Source: Chthonobacter rhizosphaerae (lineage in GTDB: Bacteria; Pseudomonadota; Alphaproteobacteria; Rhizobiales; Pleomorphomonadaceae). From it: a DNA stretch of 64,000 bases. The notes below the pieces were generated by a model. The model was given only the letters and a program-made list of their open reading frames with translations, did not search any database and was not told the origin of the DNA. A program made the translations under genes and the position numbers. Shown here in pieces: positions 38,991 through 48,074 of this stretch. The stretch spans positions 186,001 to 250,000 of the forward strand of contig NZ_JACDIS010000006.1 in NCBI RefSeq assembly GCF_013839525.1, given 5' to 3'. How positions within the stretch are numbered: the stretch's first letter is position 1; each line of letters begins with the position of its first letter.

Positions 38991-39695
38991 TCAGAGCCCG
39001 TGGTCGGCCAGGAAGGTCGTGAACGCGTGGGTCACGGCGGTCGGGCGCTCCAGCGTCGACAGGTGGCCGCAGACCGGCATCACGGCGAGCCGGGCGCCCG
39101 GGATGGCCGACACCATCTCCTCGGCGATCTCCGGCGGCGTGATGGCGTCCTTGTCGCCGACCACCACGAGGGTCGGGCAGGCGATCCGCCCCAGCACCGG
39201 CCGCGAGTCCGGGCGGGCCATGATGGCGCGCTGCTGCCGCACGAAGGCGTCCGCGCCGGTCTCCTCCGCCATGGCGCGGACGACGATGGTGATCGTCTCG
39301 TCCTCCAGCCGGCTCGGATGGACGAGCATCGGCAGCTGCAGGTCCGGGATCTCGCCGAACCGCCCGGCTTCGGCGATCGCGATCTGGCGCTCGCGCCGCT
39401 CCCGCGCCTCGTCGCTGTCCGGGCGGGCGGACGTGTCCATCAGGACGAGCCCCTTCACCCGCTCCGGCGCCGCCCGCATGACGGCGAGCGCGACGTAGCC
39501 GCCCATGGACAGGCCCGCGAGCACGAACCGCTCGGGCGCTTCGGCGAGCAGCGTGGCCGCCATGTCGTCGATGCTCCCGTCGTCACGATGATTCGCCACC
39601 GTCACCGTTCTTTCGCCCGCCACCGCGGCGATCTGGTGGTCGAACAGGGCGCCGGTACAGTTGAGGCCGGGCACGAAGATCACCGGATCAGCCAT
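38991..39695 (-). CDS. Alpha/beta hydrolase
   Basis: The 234-residue protein has the alpha/beta hydrolase nucleophile elbow GLSMGGY, an oxyanion VPGLNCTG segment, a VVVGDKDAITPP acid strand and the final catalytic histidine in VCGHLSTLE. It resembles small esterases and 3-oxoadipate enol-lactonase-like enzymes. An in-frame GTG lies 6 bp upstream, but the ATG at 39695 is preferred. Single gene; substrate unknown. Confidence 0.85.
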   Translation of the reverse strand: MADPVIFVPGLNCTGALFDHQIAAVAGERTVTVANHRDDGSIDDMAATLLAEAPERFVLAGLSMGGYVALAVMRAAPERVKGLVLMDTSARPDSDEARERRERQIAIAEAGRFGEIPDLQLPMLVHPSRLEDETITIVVRAMAEETGADAFVRQQRAIMARPDSRPVLGRIACPTLVVVGDKDAITPPEIAEEMVSAIPGARLAVMPVCGHLSTLERPTAVTHAFTTFLADHGL

Positions 39696-39909
39696 GAACA
39701 CACACTCCGAATCTGTTCAGCCGGTTCACCACAATGGTCGCAAGGCCGGCGAATCCGCAGAAAACCCGGTGGCAACGATTGACATTACCGGCTTCATCCC
39801 TATTTTCAGCGTCCGAAGACGATACGCGACTCCGAGGGTGTCCCGGCACGCTTTTTTGATGTCGCGTTCCATGCCCATCGACACCGTACCGTCGGAACGC
39901 ACCCAACAC

Positions 39910-41472
39910 ATGTCATTTTCTGAACTCGGCCTCAGCGAGAAGGTTCTCGCCGCTGTGGAAGCGGCCGGATACACCACGCCCACCCCGATCCAGGCCGAAG
40001 CCATTCCCCACGCGGTCACCGGGCGGGACATCATCGGCATCGCCCAGACCGGCACCGGCAAGACGGCGTCCTTCGTGCTGCCGATGTTAACGCTCCTGGA
40101 AAAGGGTCGCGCCCGCGCGCGCATGCCGCGCACCCTCATCCTGGAGCCGACGCGCGAACTCGCCGCCCAGGTGGAAGAGAACTTCATCAAGTACGGCGTC
40201 AACCAGAAGCTCACCGTCGCGCTTCTCATCGGCGGCGTCTCGTTCGACGAGCAGGATCGCAAGCTCGACCGCGGCGTCGACGTGCTGATCGCCACGCCCG
40301 GCCGCCTGCTCGATCACTTCGAGCGCGGCAAGCTCCTCCTCAACGGCGTCGAGATCCTCGTCATCGACGAGGCGGACCGCATGCTCGACATGGGCTTCAT
40401 CCCGGACATCGAGCGCATCTGCAAGCTCATCACCAAGAAGCACCAGACGCTCTTCTTCTCGGCCACCATGCCGCCGGAGATCCAGCGGCTCACCGAGAAC
40501 TTCCTCACCGACCCGATCAAGATCGAGGTGGCGAAGCCGGCGACCACCGCTAAGACCGTCGCCCAGCGCCTGATCGCGTCCGGCTACGAGGCGCACGAGA
40601 AGCGGCAGGTGCTGCGCGACCTGATCCAGGACGCCCAGGACCTGAAGAACGCCATCGTCTTCTGCAACCGCAAGAAGGACGTCGCGGTCCTGTTCCGCAG
40701 CCTGGAGAAGCACGGCTTCAACGTCGGCGCCCTCCACGGCGACATGGACCAGCGCGCCCGCATGGCGACGCTCGACGCCTTCAAGAAGGGCACGCTCACC
40801 CTTCTCGTCGCCTCCGACGTGGCGGCCCGCGGCCTCGACATCCCGGACGTGAGCCACGTCTACAACTTCGACGTTCCGATCCACGCGGAGGACTATGTCC
40901 ACCGCATCGGCCGCACCGGTCGCGCCGGCCGGTCCGGCACCGCCGTCACCATCGTGACGCCGGACGACATCAAGTACCTGTCCGCCATCGAGAAGCTCAC
41001 CGGCGACGACGTGGAGTGGATCGGCGAGAAGGTCCAGGTCGACCCGGAAGCCAAGCGGCGCCGGCGCAGCGCGTCGACGCGCGGCGGCGATGGCGAGGCC
41101 CGTCCCAGCGCGCGGGTCAGCCGGTCCCGGTCCGATCGTCCCGCCCGCGGCGAGGATCGTCCCGCCCGCGGCGAGGATCGCCCCGCCCGAGGCGGGGAGC
41201 GGCCGCAGCGTGCCCGCGCCGAGCGGCCGGAGCGTCCCGAGCGGGTCGCGGATGCCGTCGAGGCATCGCCCGAGGCTCAGCCCCATTCCGGCCGCCGGTC
41301 CCAGGAGCCGCGTCCGCCCCGCCGGGACGACCGTCCCGGGCCGGTGCGCAGCGGCGAGCGGCCCCATCGTCCCCGCCGCGACACCGACGACGGCCCGACC
41401 GTGATCGGCCTCGGCGATCACGTCCCGGCCTTCCTGCTCCGCCCGGTCCGGGTGACCAAGCAGGCATCCTGA
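39910..41472 (+). CDS. DEAD-box RNA helicase, RhlE-like
   Basis: The 520-residue helicase has the Q motif (FSELGLSEKVLAAVEAAGYTTPTPIQ), motif I AQTGTGKT, Ia PTRELA, TPGR, II DEAD, III SAT, and in the second RecA domain SDVAARGLDIPDV and HRIGRTGRAGRSG. The C-terminal 130 residues are arginine-, proline- and glutamate-rich with heptad-like repeats RPARGED, probably an RNA-binding tail. It likely takes part in ribosome assembly or RNA decay. Ribosome binding site is weak at 39910; in-frame ATGs exist upstream at 39859 and 39871. Confidence 0.9.
   Translation: MSFSELGLSEKVLAAVEAAGYTTPTPIQAEAIPHAVTGRDIIGIAQTGTGKTASFVLPMLTLLEKGRARARMPRTLILEPTRELAAQVEENFIKYGVNQKLTVALLIGGVSFDEQDRKLDRGVDVLIATPGRLLDHFERGKLLLNGVEILVIDEADRMLDMGFIPDIERICKLITKKHQTLFFSATMPPEIQRLTENFLTDPIKIEVAKPATTAKTVAQRLIASGYEAHEKRQVLRDLIQDAQDLKNAIVFCNRKKDVAVLFRSLEKHGFNVGALHGDMDQRARMATLDAFKKGTLTLLVASDVAARGLDIPDVSHVYNFDVPIHAEDYVHRIGRTGRAGRSGTAVTIVTPDDIKYLSAIEKLTGDDVEWIGEKVQVDPEAKRRRRSASTRGGDGEARPSARVSRSRSDRPARGEDRPARGEDRPARGGERPQRARAERPERPERVADAVEASPEAQPHSGRRSQEPRPPRRDDRPGPVRSGERPHRPRRDTDDGPTVIGLGDHVPAFLLRPVRVTKQAS
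41134..41196 (+). repeat. Three 21-bp repeats in the helicase tail
   Basis: Three tandem 21-bp units beginning GATCGTCCCGCCCGCGG encode DRPARGE repeats. The first two are identical and the third diverges at the end. They lie inside the helicase coding region. Confidence 0.8.
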
Positions 41473-41540
41473 TCCGGCAGGCTGCGGTGATCCGCGACCC
41501 GGGACACCCGAACCGTGCCGATTATTGTCATCGGCAAGAA

Positions 41541-41566
41541 AAGCGAGGCTCCGGCCTCGCTTTTTT
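41541..41566 (+). terminator. Terminator after the DEAD-box helicase
   Basis: A perfect 9-bp stem (AAGCGAGGC with GCCTCGCTT) with a four-base loop is followed by six T residues at 41561-41566. It lies 68 bp after the helicase stop. Confidence 0.9.
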
Positions 41567-41733
41567 GTTGCCCGCGACGTCCGTCGAGCACACCGGAAAC
41601 GTCTACCGGTACGTGTAGTCCTCGGTCCCTACTCTGTCCTGGGGCCGCGTGGACAACACCATCGCAGGAATTAACCACGCCTTCACATAGAGAGCTTAGT
41701 ATCTGTTCCGTACTCACACGGCATGGGGCTCCA

Positions 41734-42801
41734 ATGTCGCAGCGGGAAGAATTCCAGCGCACCATCGGCTACGGCGAAGCGGCCATCGGGCAGCTGCGGC
41801 GTAACGAGATCCCGGCGTATCCGCGGAACTACGAGCTCTGGTACACCTATTGTGCAGGGTTCAACCACGCGCTGAACAAGGCCGTGAACGACATCCTGCG
41901 GGCGCGCGGTCACATCAGCGCCGACGAGGTGCACGACATCTACAGCCAGTTCCTGGCGCCCAGCCGCCTCGGCGACCGGATCGAGGAGGTCGGCACCCGG
42001 CTGTCCGACGAGATCAACGACGTGGTCAACGCCATGGAGCAGACGATCTCGGCGAACGCGCGCTATTGCGACAGCCTGAGCGCGTCGACGACCGAGCTCC
42101 TTGGCACCACTGACCAGAAGCGCGTCCTCTCCATCGTCCAGGGGCTGATCACCGCCACCCGGTCGTCGGAGGCCACGAACCGCCTCCTGGAAAGCCAGCT
42201 GGGGGAAAGCCGCAAGCAGATCGCCGACCTGCAGGAAAGCCTGGACGCGATCCGGTTCGAGAGCCTGACGGACGAGCTCACCACGCTCGCCAACCGCAAG
42301 CACTTCGACCAGTCGATCGAGCGCGCGGTGGCGAACGCCCGCGAGAGCAACGAGACCTTCTCGATGCTCATCACCGACATCGACCACTTCAAGACCTTCA
42401 ACGACACCTACGGCCACCAGACCGGCGACCAGGTGCTGCGGCTCGTGGGCCTCGCCGTGAAGCAGAACGTGAAGGGCCAGGACATCGCCTGCCGCTACGG
42501 CGGCGAGGAGTTCGCCATCATCCTGCCGCGCACGGGTCTCGACCACGCGCGCACCGTGGCCGACCACATCCGCATCGCGGTCATGTCGAAGGAGCTGGTC
42601 AAGCGCTCCACCGGCGAGAATCTCGGCTACATCACCATCTCGATCGGCGTCTCCACCTGGAAGCCGACCGACTCGGTGGCCTCGGTCATCGAGCGCGCGG
42701 ATGCCGCCCTCTATCTCGCCAAGCGCAACGGCCGCAACCGCGTCTGCACCGAGCGCGACCTCGCCGTCATGGAGCGTCGGCAGCCCGGCCGCGTCGCCTG
42801 A
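41734..42801 (+). CDS. GGDEF-domain diguanylate cyclase
   Basis: The 355-residue protein has an N-terminal helical region of about 180 residues (RNEIPAYPRNYELWYTYCAGFNHALN) with a coiled coil, followed by a GGDEF domain with active-site GGEEF in CRYGGEEFAIILPRTG. It is expected to make cyclic di-GMP. The inhibitory I-site position reads KGQD rather than RxxD, so product inhibition may be weak. No membrane segment is seen. The ATG at 41734 is chosen because upstream in-frame sequence covers the preceding terminator. Its 3' end overlaps the convergent TfoX-like gene by 35 bp. Confidence 0.9.
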   Translation: MSQREEFQRTIGYGEAAIGQLRRNEIPAYPRNYELWYTYCAGFNHALNKAVNDILRARGHISADEVHDIYSQFLAPSRLGDRIEEVGTRLSDEINDVVNAMEQTISANARYCDSLSASTTELLGTTDQKRVLSIVQGLITATRSSEATNRLLESQLGESRKQIADLQESLDAIRFESLTDELTTLANRKHFDQSIERAVANARESNETFSMLITDIDHFKTFNDTYGHQTGDQVLRLVGLAVKQNVKGQDIACRYGGEEFAIILPRTGLDHARTVADHIRIAVMSKELVKRSTGENLGYITISIGVSTWKPTDSVASVIERADAALYLAKRNGRNRVCTERDLAVMERRQPGRVA

Positions 42802-43156
42802 CCGGCCGCCCGGATTTCGCCTTCGCGGCCTGCGCCCTCCGGCCCACCTCCACGGCCGCCCGGGCGAACGCCTCGAAGGCGTCCGGCTCGTCGTAGAGCC
42901 GCTCCGGCGCCCGCCAGTAGCTCATGATGGTGCGCCGGCCGTCCCTGGTCTCGTAGGCGAACGGCTCGCACCCTTCGGCCTCGAACGCGCCCTTGGTCTC
43001 GTCGTCCGCCTTGAAGTAGAGCGTGTCGGACGCCACCAGCGCGACCATCACGCCGTCCCGAAAGATGCCGTGGCCGCCGAACATCCGTCGGCGGCTGATG
43101 CCGCCGAGCGGACGGAACAGATCGTCCAGAAGCGCGAGGAAGCCGTCGTCGGCCAT
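42767..43156 (-). CDS. TfoX N-terminal domain protein
   Basis: The 129-residue protein matches the TfoX/Sxy N-terminal domain: RRMFGGHGIFRDGVMVALV, SDTLYFKADDETKGAFEAEG and PFAYETRDGRRTIMSYWRAPE. Stand-alone versions are common in Rhizobiales and their role is unknown; full TfoX regulates competence in gammaproteobacteria. The C-terminus is basic (KSGRPVRRRGRA). It overlaps the end of the convergent GGDEF gene. Confidence 0.88.
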   Translation of the reverse strand: MADDGFLALLDDLFRPLGGISRRRMFGGHGIFRDGVMVALVASDTLYFKADDETKGAFEAEGCEPFAYETRDGRRTIMSYWRAPERLYDEPDAFEAFARAAVEVGRRAQAAKAKSGRPVRRRGRAADAP

Positions 43157-43197
43157 GGGTTTCCCCTGATGCTGAAGGCGCCGAGCATGCCGGCCGG

Positions 43198-43866
43198 TCA
43201 GCGGGCCGCGTCAAGTCCCATCTGCCAGAACGCCGCCTCGAGGCGCGACGCCTGGGCGAACAGGTCCGCCAGCCGCTTGAACCGCTCCGGCGAGAGGTCC
43301 GAGCCGGCGAGCCTGTCCAGGGTGCGGACGGCACTCTCCGCCACCTCGCGATAGGCCTCGCCCGCGTATTCGGCAATCCAGAAGGCGTAGGGGTTCGTGG
43401 CCTCCAGCGCGCCCGGAACGGCTGCGAGTCGTTCGGCGATGACGCCATAGCCGATCACGCACGGGCTCAGCGCCACATGAAGGTCCAGGAGATCGCCCTG
43501 CAGCCCGGCGTCGATGACGAAGCGCGTGTAGGCGGTGGTCGGAATGTCCTCCGGCGTCGCCGCCATGGCCTCCCGGGTCAGCCCCCAGCCGGCGCAGGTG
43601 CGCACGTGGAGGTCCATCTCCAGGTCCAGGATCGCCTTCAACCCCGCCAGCCCGGCCTGCATCTCCTCGATGGTCCGGCTCTTGAACACGGCGAGTGCGT
43701 AGGCTCGGGCGAACTGGATCAGGAACAGGTAGTCCTGCACCAGATAATGCCGAAACGCCGCCTCCGGCAGCGTCCCCGCCGCAAGCCGCTCCACGAACGC
43801 ATGATGCGTATAGGCCCGCCACTCGTCGGGACGGGCCTCGATCAGACGGGAGAGAAGGGTCGGCAT
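43198..43866 (-). CDS. tenA: Thiaminase II / TenA family protein
   Basis: The 222-residue all-helical protein has TenA active-site residues: Asp45 (LVQDYLFL), Cys136 (LSPCVIGYG) and a late glutamate near SRLEAAFW. TenA hydrolyses damaged thiamine pyrimidines to salvage 4-amino-5-hydroxymethyl-2-methylpyrimidine. No thi genes or TPP riboswitch are adjacent. The ATG at 43866 follows AGAGG. A group of palindromic repeats lies upstream. Confidence 0.93.
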   Translation of the reverse strand: MPTLLSRLIEARPDEWRAYTHHAFVERLAAGTLPEAAFRHYLVQDYLFLIQFARAYALAVFKSRTIEEMQAGLAGLKAILDLEMDLHVRTCAGWGLTREAMAATPEDIPTTAYTRFVIDAGLQGDLLDLHVALSPCVIGYGVIAERLAAVPGALEATNPYAFWIAEYAGEAYREVAESAVRTLDRLAGSDLSPERFKRLADLFAQASRLEAAFWQMGLDAAR

Positions 43867-44323
43867 GGCACCTCTGAGAAGGAGACGAGAGAACGCCCCC
43901 TCCATACATCACCCGCGGGGCCCGCGCATGCTACCGCCGAAAAATGCCCCCACCCGCCCGCCCCCTCCGCCGTCATGGTCCGCGCAGGCGGACCACCCAC
44001 GCATTCGGGCACTTGCCCCCTGCTCGGCCGTCATGGTCCGCGAAGGCGGACCACCCACGCATTTCCAGGGGAAGATCACTTCCGCCGATTCACACTCCCC
44101 TTAAAAAACGCATGGGTGGTCCGCCTTCGCGGACCATGACGGAGGTGCGTTTGGACCGGGTGGTGCGTCGCTCTCAACAGCCCGACGGCAGCGCTCAACG
44201 CCCACCCCCTCCGCCGTCATGGTCCGCGCAGGCGGACCACCCACGCCTTCAAGCGCCGGCAACCCCCTCCGCCATCACGGTCCACGAGCGTATCTCCCGC
44301 CACTCGCGGCCATGCCACCGCTC
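43867..44323. other. Repeat-rich gap, tenA to sufA
   Basis: This 457-bp non-coding region holds at least four copies of a 33-bp palindromic repeat (separate entry), and the tenA promoter region must lie in it. Short frames within it are products of the repeats. Confidence 0.7.
43971..44247. repeat. Four dispersed palindromic repeats (CGTCATGGTCCGCG family)
   Basis: Copies lie at 43971-44003, 44029-44062, 44109-44141 (inverted) and 44215-44247. The core is GGTCCGCGAAGGCGGACC, a 7-bp hairpin. Copies 2 and 3 form a near-perfect long inverted repeat. A degenerate remnant follows at 44274-44290, and another copy is at 53045. The pattern fits REP-like elements. Confidence 0.9.
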
Positions 44324-44698
44324 CTAGCCCGCGGCCATCTCGGCGGGCTTCAGGCTCACGCTTTCCCCGCAGCCGCAGGCGGATACCTGGTTGGGGTTGT
44401 TGAAGGTGAAGCCGGTCTTCAGGGTCGTGCGCTCGAAGTCCATCTGGGTGCCGAGCAGGAAGAGCACGGCCTTCGGGTCCACGAACACCGTCACGCCGTG
44501 GGCGTCCACCCGCTCGTCGCCGGGGCGAACGTCGGTGGCCAGTTCCATGGTGTAGCTCATGCCCGCGCAGCCGCCGTTCTTCACGCCGACGCGGACGCCG
44601 ATCGCGGACGCGTCGGCGCTCTCGAGGATTTCGCGGACGCGGTCGGCGGCGGCTTCCGTCACCGTCATCACGTCCAGCTTGCGTCTTGCAACAGCCAT
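44324..44698 (-). CDS. sufA: A-type Fe-S carrier, SufA/IscA family
   Basis: The 124-residue protein has the three cysteines of A-type carriers, Cys44 (NGGCAGMSY), Cys108 and Cys110 (SACGCGES), that hold an iron-sulfur cluster for transfer to target proteins. It is the last gene of the suf operon, 58 bp after sufT. Confidence 0.93.
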   Translation of the reverse strand: MAVARRKLDVMTVTEAAADRVREILESADASAIGVRVGVKNGGCAGMSYTMELATDVRPGDERVDAHGVTVFVDPKAVLFLLGTQMDFERTTLKTGFTFNNPNQVSACGCGESVSLKPAEMAAG

Positions 44699-44756
44699 AC
44701 TCGGGTCTCCTGAAACGGCTCCGGTTCAAGGCCGGACCGATCTTATCCCAAGATCA

Positions 44757-45134
44757 TCAATACCAGTTGAGCGCGACCTGCGCCTCTTCGCTCATGCGGT
44801 CGGGCGTCCACGGCGGATCGAACGTCATGCTCACGGAGACGCCGCTGACGCCCTGCACCGTCGCGACCGCGTTCTCCACCCAGCCCGGCATCTCGCCGGC
44901 CACCGGGCAGCCGGGCGCCGTCAGCGTCATGTCGATCTTCACGAACCGGTCGTCGTCGATATCGATCCGGTAGACGAGGCCGAGCTCGTAGATGTCGGCC
45001 GGAATCTCCGGATCGTAGACGGTCTTCAGGGCCGCGATGATGTCGTCCGTCAGCCGATCCAGCTCTTCCGGCGGAATCGCCGAGCCGGCGTCGGTGGTCG
45101 GCTTGTTCGGCGCTTCGGCCGTGATGTCGCTCAT
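44757..45134 (-). CDS. sufT: SUF system protein SufT (DUF59)
   Basis: The 125-residue protein is a DUF59/MIP18-like domain: DDIIAALKTVYDPEIPADIYELGLVY and MTLTAPGCPVAGEMPGWVE with the reactive cysteine. SufT helps mature Fe-S proteins when demand is high. It lies 10 bp after sufS. The start MSDITAEAP at 45134 fits the usual length. Confidence 0.92.
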   Translation of the reverse strand: MSDITAEAPNKPTTDAGSAIPPEELDRLTDDIIAALKTVYDPEIPADIYELGLVYRIDIDDDRFVKIDMTLTAPGCPVAGEMPGWVENAVATVQGVSGVSVSMTFDPPWTPDRMSEEAQVALNWY

Positions 45135-45144
45135 GTGTGTCCAC

Positions 45145-46383
45145 TCACCCGAACAGAGTTTCGGCCTTCCGGAGCGCTTCGACCAGTTTATCCACCTCGC
45201 CGAGGGTGTTGTACAGGCCGAAGGATGCACGACAGGTGGAGGTGACCCCATAGCGTTGCAAGAGCGGCATGGCGCAATGGGTTCCCGCCCGCACCGCGAC
45301 GCCGGACCGGTCGATGATGGTCGCCACGTCGTGGGCGTGCGCGCCCTTCATCTCGAAGGCCACGATCGCGCCCTTCTCCGGCGTGGTGCCGAAGATCCGG
45401 ATCGAGTTCATCTGCCCGAGCTGGTCCATGGCGTAGTCGCGCAGCGTGGTCTCGTGCGCCAGGATCGCCTCGCGGCCGATGCCGTCCATGTAGCGCAGCG
45501 CCGCGCCGAGGCCGATCGCCTGCACGATCGGCGGCGTGCCCGCCTCGAAGCGATGCGGCGGGTCGTTGTAGGTGACGAAGTCCTCCGTCACGTCGCGGAT
45601 CATCTCGCCGCCGCCCATGAAGGGCGGCATCGCCTCCAGCAGGTGCTTCTTGCCGTAGAGCACGCCGATGCCGGTGGGGCCGTAGACCTTGTGGCCGGTG
45701 AAGACGAAGAAGTCCGCGTCCAGCGCCTGCACGTCCACGGGAAGGTGCACGGCGCTCTGGCTGCCGTCCACCATCACCACCGCGCCCGCCGCGTGGGCGA
45801 TGCGGGTCACCTCGCGGATCGGCACCACGGTGCCGGTCACGTTCGACATGTGGGTGATCGCGACGATCTTCGTCTTCGGCGTCACCAGCTTCTCGAACGC
45901 CTCCAGGTCGAAAGTGCCGTCCTCCAGGATCGGCGCCCACTTGATGACGACGCCGTTCCGCTCCCGGTGGAAGTTCCAGGGCACGATGTTGGAGTGGTGC
46001 TCCAGGATCGACAGGATCACCTCGTCGCCCGGCTTCAGCACCAGCCCGCCGTAGCTCGCCGCCACCAGGTTGATGGCCTCGGTGGACGAGCGGGTGAAGA
46101 CGATCTGGTCCACCGACGGGGCGTTCAGGAACCCCCGCACGATCTCCCGCGCCTCCTCGTAGGCCTCCGTCGCGGCGTTCGACAGGTAGTGCAGGCCCCG
46201 GTGCACGTTGGCGTATTCCGACGTGTAGGCCTTCATCATCCGGTCCAGCACCGCCTGCGGCTTCTGCGCCGACGCGCCGTTGTCCAGATAGACGAGCGGC
46301 TTGCCGTAGACGGTCGTCTGCAGGATCGGAAAATCCCGCCGGACCGCCTCGACGTCATAGGGGGCCTGTAGAGGGGCGTGCAT
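45145..46383 (-). CDS. sufS: Cysteine desulfurase SufS
   Basis: The 412-residue type II desulfurase has the PLP lysine in FFVFTGHKVYGPTGIGVLYG, the catalytic cysteine in VRAGTHCAMPLLQ, and the SufS N-terminus VRRDFPILQTTVYGKPLVYLDNGASAQKP. It strips sulfur from cysteine to supply SufBCD. It is separated from sufD by a 345-bp repeat-filled gap, unusual inside a suf operon. No sufE or sufU gene, the usual activator, is in the window. Confidence 0.95.
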   Translation of the reverse strand: MHAPLQAPYDVEAVRRDFPILQTTVYGKPLVYLDNGASAQKPQAVLDRMMKAYTSEYANVHRGLHYLSNAATEAYEEAREIVRGFLNAPSVDQIVFTRSSTEAINLVAASYGGLVLKPGDEVILSILEHHSNIVPWNFHRERNGVVIKWAPILEDGTFDLEAFEKLVTPKTKIVAITHMSNVTGTVVPIREVTRIAHAAGAVVMVDGSQSAVHLPVDVQALDADFFVFTGHKVYGPTGIGVLYGKKHLLEAMPPFMGGGEMIRDVTEDFVTYNDPPHRFEAGTPPIVQAIGLGAALRYMDGIGREAILAHETTLRDYAMDQLGQMNSIRIFGTTPEKGAIVAFEMKGAHAHDVATIIDRSGVAVRAGTHCAMPLLQRYGVTSTCRASFGLYNTLGEVDKLVEALRKAETLFG

Positions 46384-46728
46384 CGATCTGTTCGCCTTCT
46401 TGTTGATCAGGGCGGGTGCATGGCGCCCGGAGGTCGAGCCTGCACCCCCCTCTCCCACTCTCCCCCACGAGGGGGGAGAGGGTACGTCGCAGGTGTGGAT
46501 CGGGTGGTGCGATCCGGCCATGCGGCTCTCGACCGAACCTCCATCAGGCCCTCTCTCCCCTTGAGGGAGAGAGTGGGAGAGAGGGGTGAACCACCGCCAC
46601 CGCATCCAGTCGGCACCGCCGTCAACGCCGGCAGGCTATCACCCGAACCGCCTCCCGGCCCTCTCTCCCCTTGAGGGAGAGAGTGGGAGAGAGGGGTGCC
46701 AACGCCAGACGCCGACAAAACACCCCCC
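46384..46728. other. sufD-sufS gap filled with palindromic repeats
   Basis: This 345-bp gap interrupts the suf operon. It contains two direct copies and one inverted copy of a repeat with core CTCTCTCCCCTTGAGGGAGA (separate entry). No gene or typical promoter was seen. Confidence 0.7.
46446..46699. repeat. Three GGCCCTCTCTCC-family palindromic repeats
   Basis: Direct copies lie at 46546-46588 and 46657-46699 and share about 40 bases without change; an inverted, more diverged copy is at 46446-46490. Each copy folds on itself through CTCTCCCCTTGAGGGAGAG. A related element with CCCTCCC-GGGAGGG arms is at 48965-49014 in the sufB-sufC gap. Confidence 0.88.
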
Positions 46729-48066
46729 TCACCCCACCCGCTTCTCCAGCCAGTCCTCGATCCGGTGGATCAGCATGTCGCGCACCGCTTCGTTGTGCAC
46801 CTCGTCGATGGCCTCGCCGAGGTAGGCGATGATCAGCAGCTTCTCCGCCTCGCTCTTCGGAATGCCGCGGGCGAGCATGTAGAACAGCAGATCGTCATCG
46901 AGCGCCCCGCAGGTCGCCCCGTGGCCGCACTGGACGTCGTCGGCGAAGATCTCCAGCTCCGGCTTGGCGTAAGCCTCGGCGCCCTCCGACAGGAGGAGCG
47001 AGGCCGTCATCATGCGGGCGTCGGTCTTCTGGGCGTGGGCCGGCACGTTGATGCGGCCCTGGAAGACCGACTTCGCCTCGTCGTCGATCACCGCCTTGTA
47101 GAGCTCGCGGCTCTCGCAGCCTTCCGCGTCGTGGGTCACCACCAGCGTGGTGTCCGCGTGCCGGCGACCGGACAGGAGCGTCGCCCCCCGGAACGCACCG
47201 GTCGACCCGGCGCCGTTGAAGCGGGCATAAACCTGGGCGCGGGCGAGCGCGGCGCCGAGAGCGGCGTTGAACGTCTCGAAGCGCGCCTTCGCGCCGATCT
47301 CGACCGTGAGCGTCGTCAGGCTCACCGCCTCGAGCGGATCCAGTTGCAGGCGGATGTGGTCGACCTGCGCCTCGTCACCCAACGTCACGACCGACACGAT
47401 GTTGGTCTGATGGGCGGCAGCGTAGGTGGCTTCGGTGGTCTCGATGAGGGTTGCCGAAGCGCCGTTGCCGATCAGAAACACGTTGCGGACCGCGGTCGCG
47501 GCGGCGGTCTCGCCGTCGATCACGTGGGTGATCTCGATCGGCCGGGCGAGCGCGACATCGTCGGCGACACGCACGACAACGCCGTCCGTCATGAAAGCGG
47601 TATTCACCGACAAAGCGATGTTGTCGGCCGCCTCCGGGATCGGCCGGAGGGCCGCCAGCACCTCGGCGTCGGCGTGGGTCAGCGCCTCGGCGAGGCTGCC
47701 GATCGTGACGCCCTCCTCCAGGCCGCCGAGGTCCGAAAGCTCGGGAACCAGCCGCCCGTTGGCGACCACCAGCCGGCGGGCGCCATCGCCCGGAACGGCC
47801 GGCGGCAGGGCGCGGACGCGCTCGTGGTCGGGCGGCCCGGCGGGCGCCGCGATGGTGCGCAGGTTGGCGCGCAGATCCGTGTACTTCCAGGCCTCGACCC
47901 GGCGGTGCGGGAGGCCGGCCTTCTCGAAGGCCGCGAACGCGCCATCGCGGAGGTCCGCGACGGCGGGGGCGCCCGGAAGCGACGCCTTTTCAGCGGGATA
48001 GCGCTTCAGGAGCGCCTCCTCGGCGGGGGTGCGGAGAACGGTCGTGGTGCCCATGGTGTCGGTCAT
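46729..48066 (-). CDS. sufD: Fe-S cluster assembly protein SufD
   Basis: The 445-residue protein has the SufD/SufB beta-helix core: RVEAWKYTDLR, DGVVVRVADDV, and the conserved C-terminus DDVQCGHGATCGALDDDLLFYMLARGIPKSEAEKLL. It forms the SufBC2D scaffold. The ATG at 48066 lies 8 bp after sufC; an in-frame GTG at 48078 would overlap the sufC stop by 4 bp and is the alternative start. Confidence 0.95.
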   Translation of the reverse strand: MTDTMGTTTVLRTPAEEALLKRYPAEKASLPGAPAVADLRDGAFAAFEKAGLPHRRVEAWKYTDLRANLRTIAAPAGPPDHERVRALPPAVPGDGARRLVVANGRLVPELSDLGGLEEGVTIGSLAEALTHADAEVLAALRPIPEAADNIALSVNTAFMTDGVVVRVADDVALARPIEITHVIDGETAAATAVRNVFLIGNGASATLIETTEATYAAAHQTNIVSVVTLGDEAQVDHIRLQLDPLEAVSLTTLTVEIGAKARFETFNAALGAALARAQVYARFNGAGSTGAFRGATLLSGRRHADTTLVVTHDAEGCESRELYKAVIDDEAKSVFQGRINVPAHAQKTDARMMTASLLLSEGAEAYAKPELEIFADDVQCGHGATCGALDDDLLFYMLARGIPKSEAEKLLIIAYLGEAIDEVHNEAVRDMLIHRIEDWLEKRVG

Positions 48067-48074
48067 CGCCCTGC

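Noticed and set aside
41515-41733. Longer start for the GGDEF gene at 41515
   Set aside because: This would translate through the helicase terminator and most of the intergenic region; the ATG at 41734 gives the usual N-terminus.
43872-43877. CTGAGA next to tenA, considered as part of a TPP riboswitch
   Set aside because: It is on the wrong strand relative to tenA and the rest of the THI-box is absent.
43971-44247. Regularly repeated 33-bp units considered as a CRISPR array
   Set aside because: Units differ in orientation and spacing (25 to 73 bp), no spacer-like uniformity and no cas genes; they are palindromic elements.
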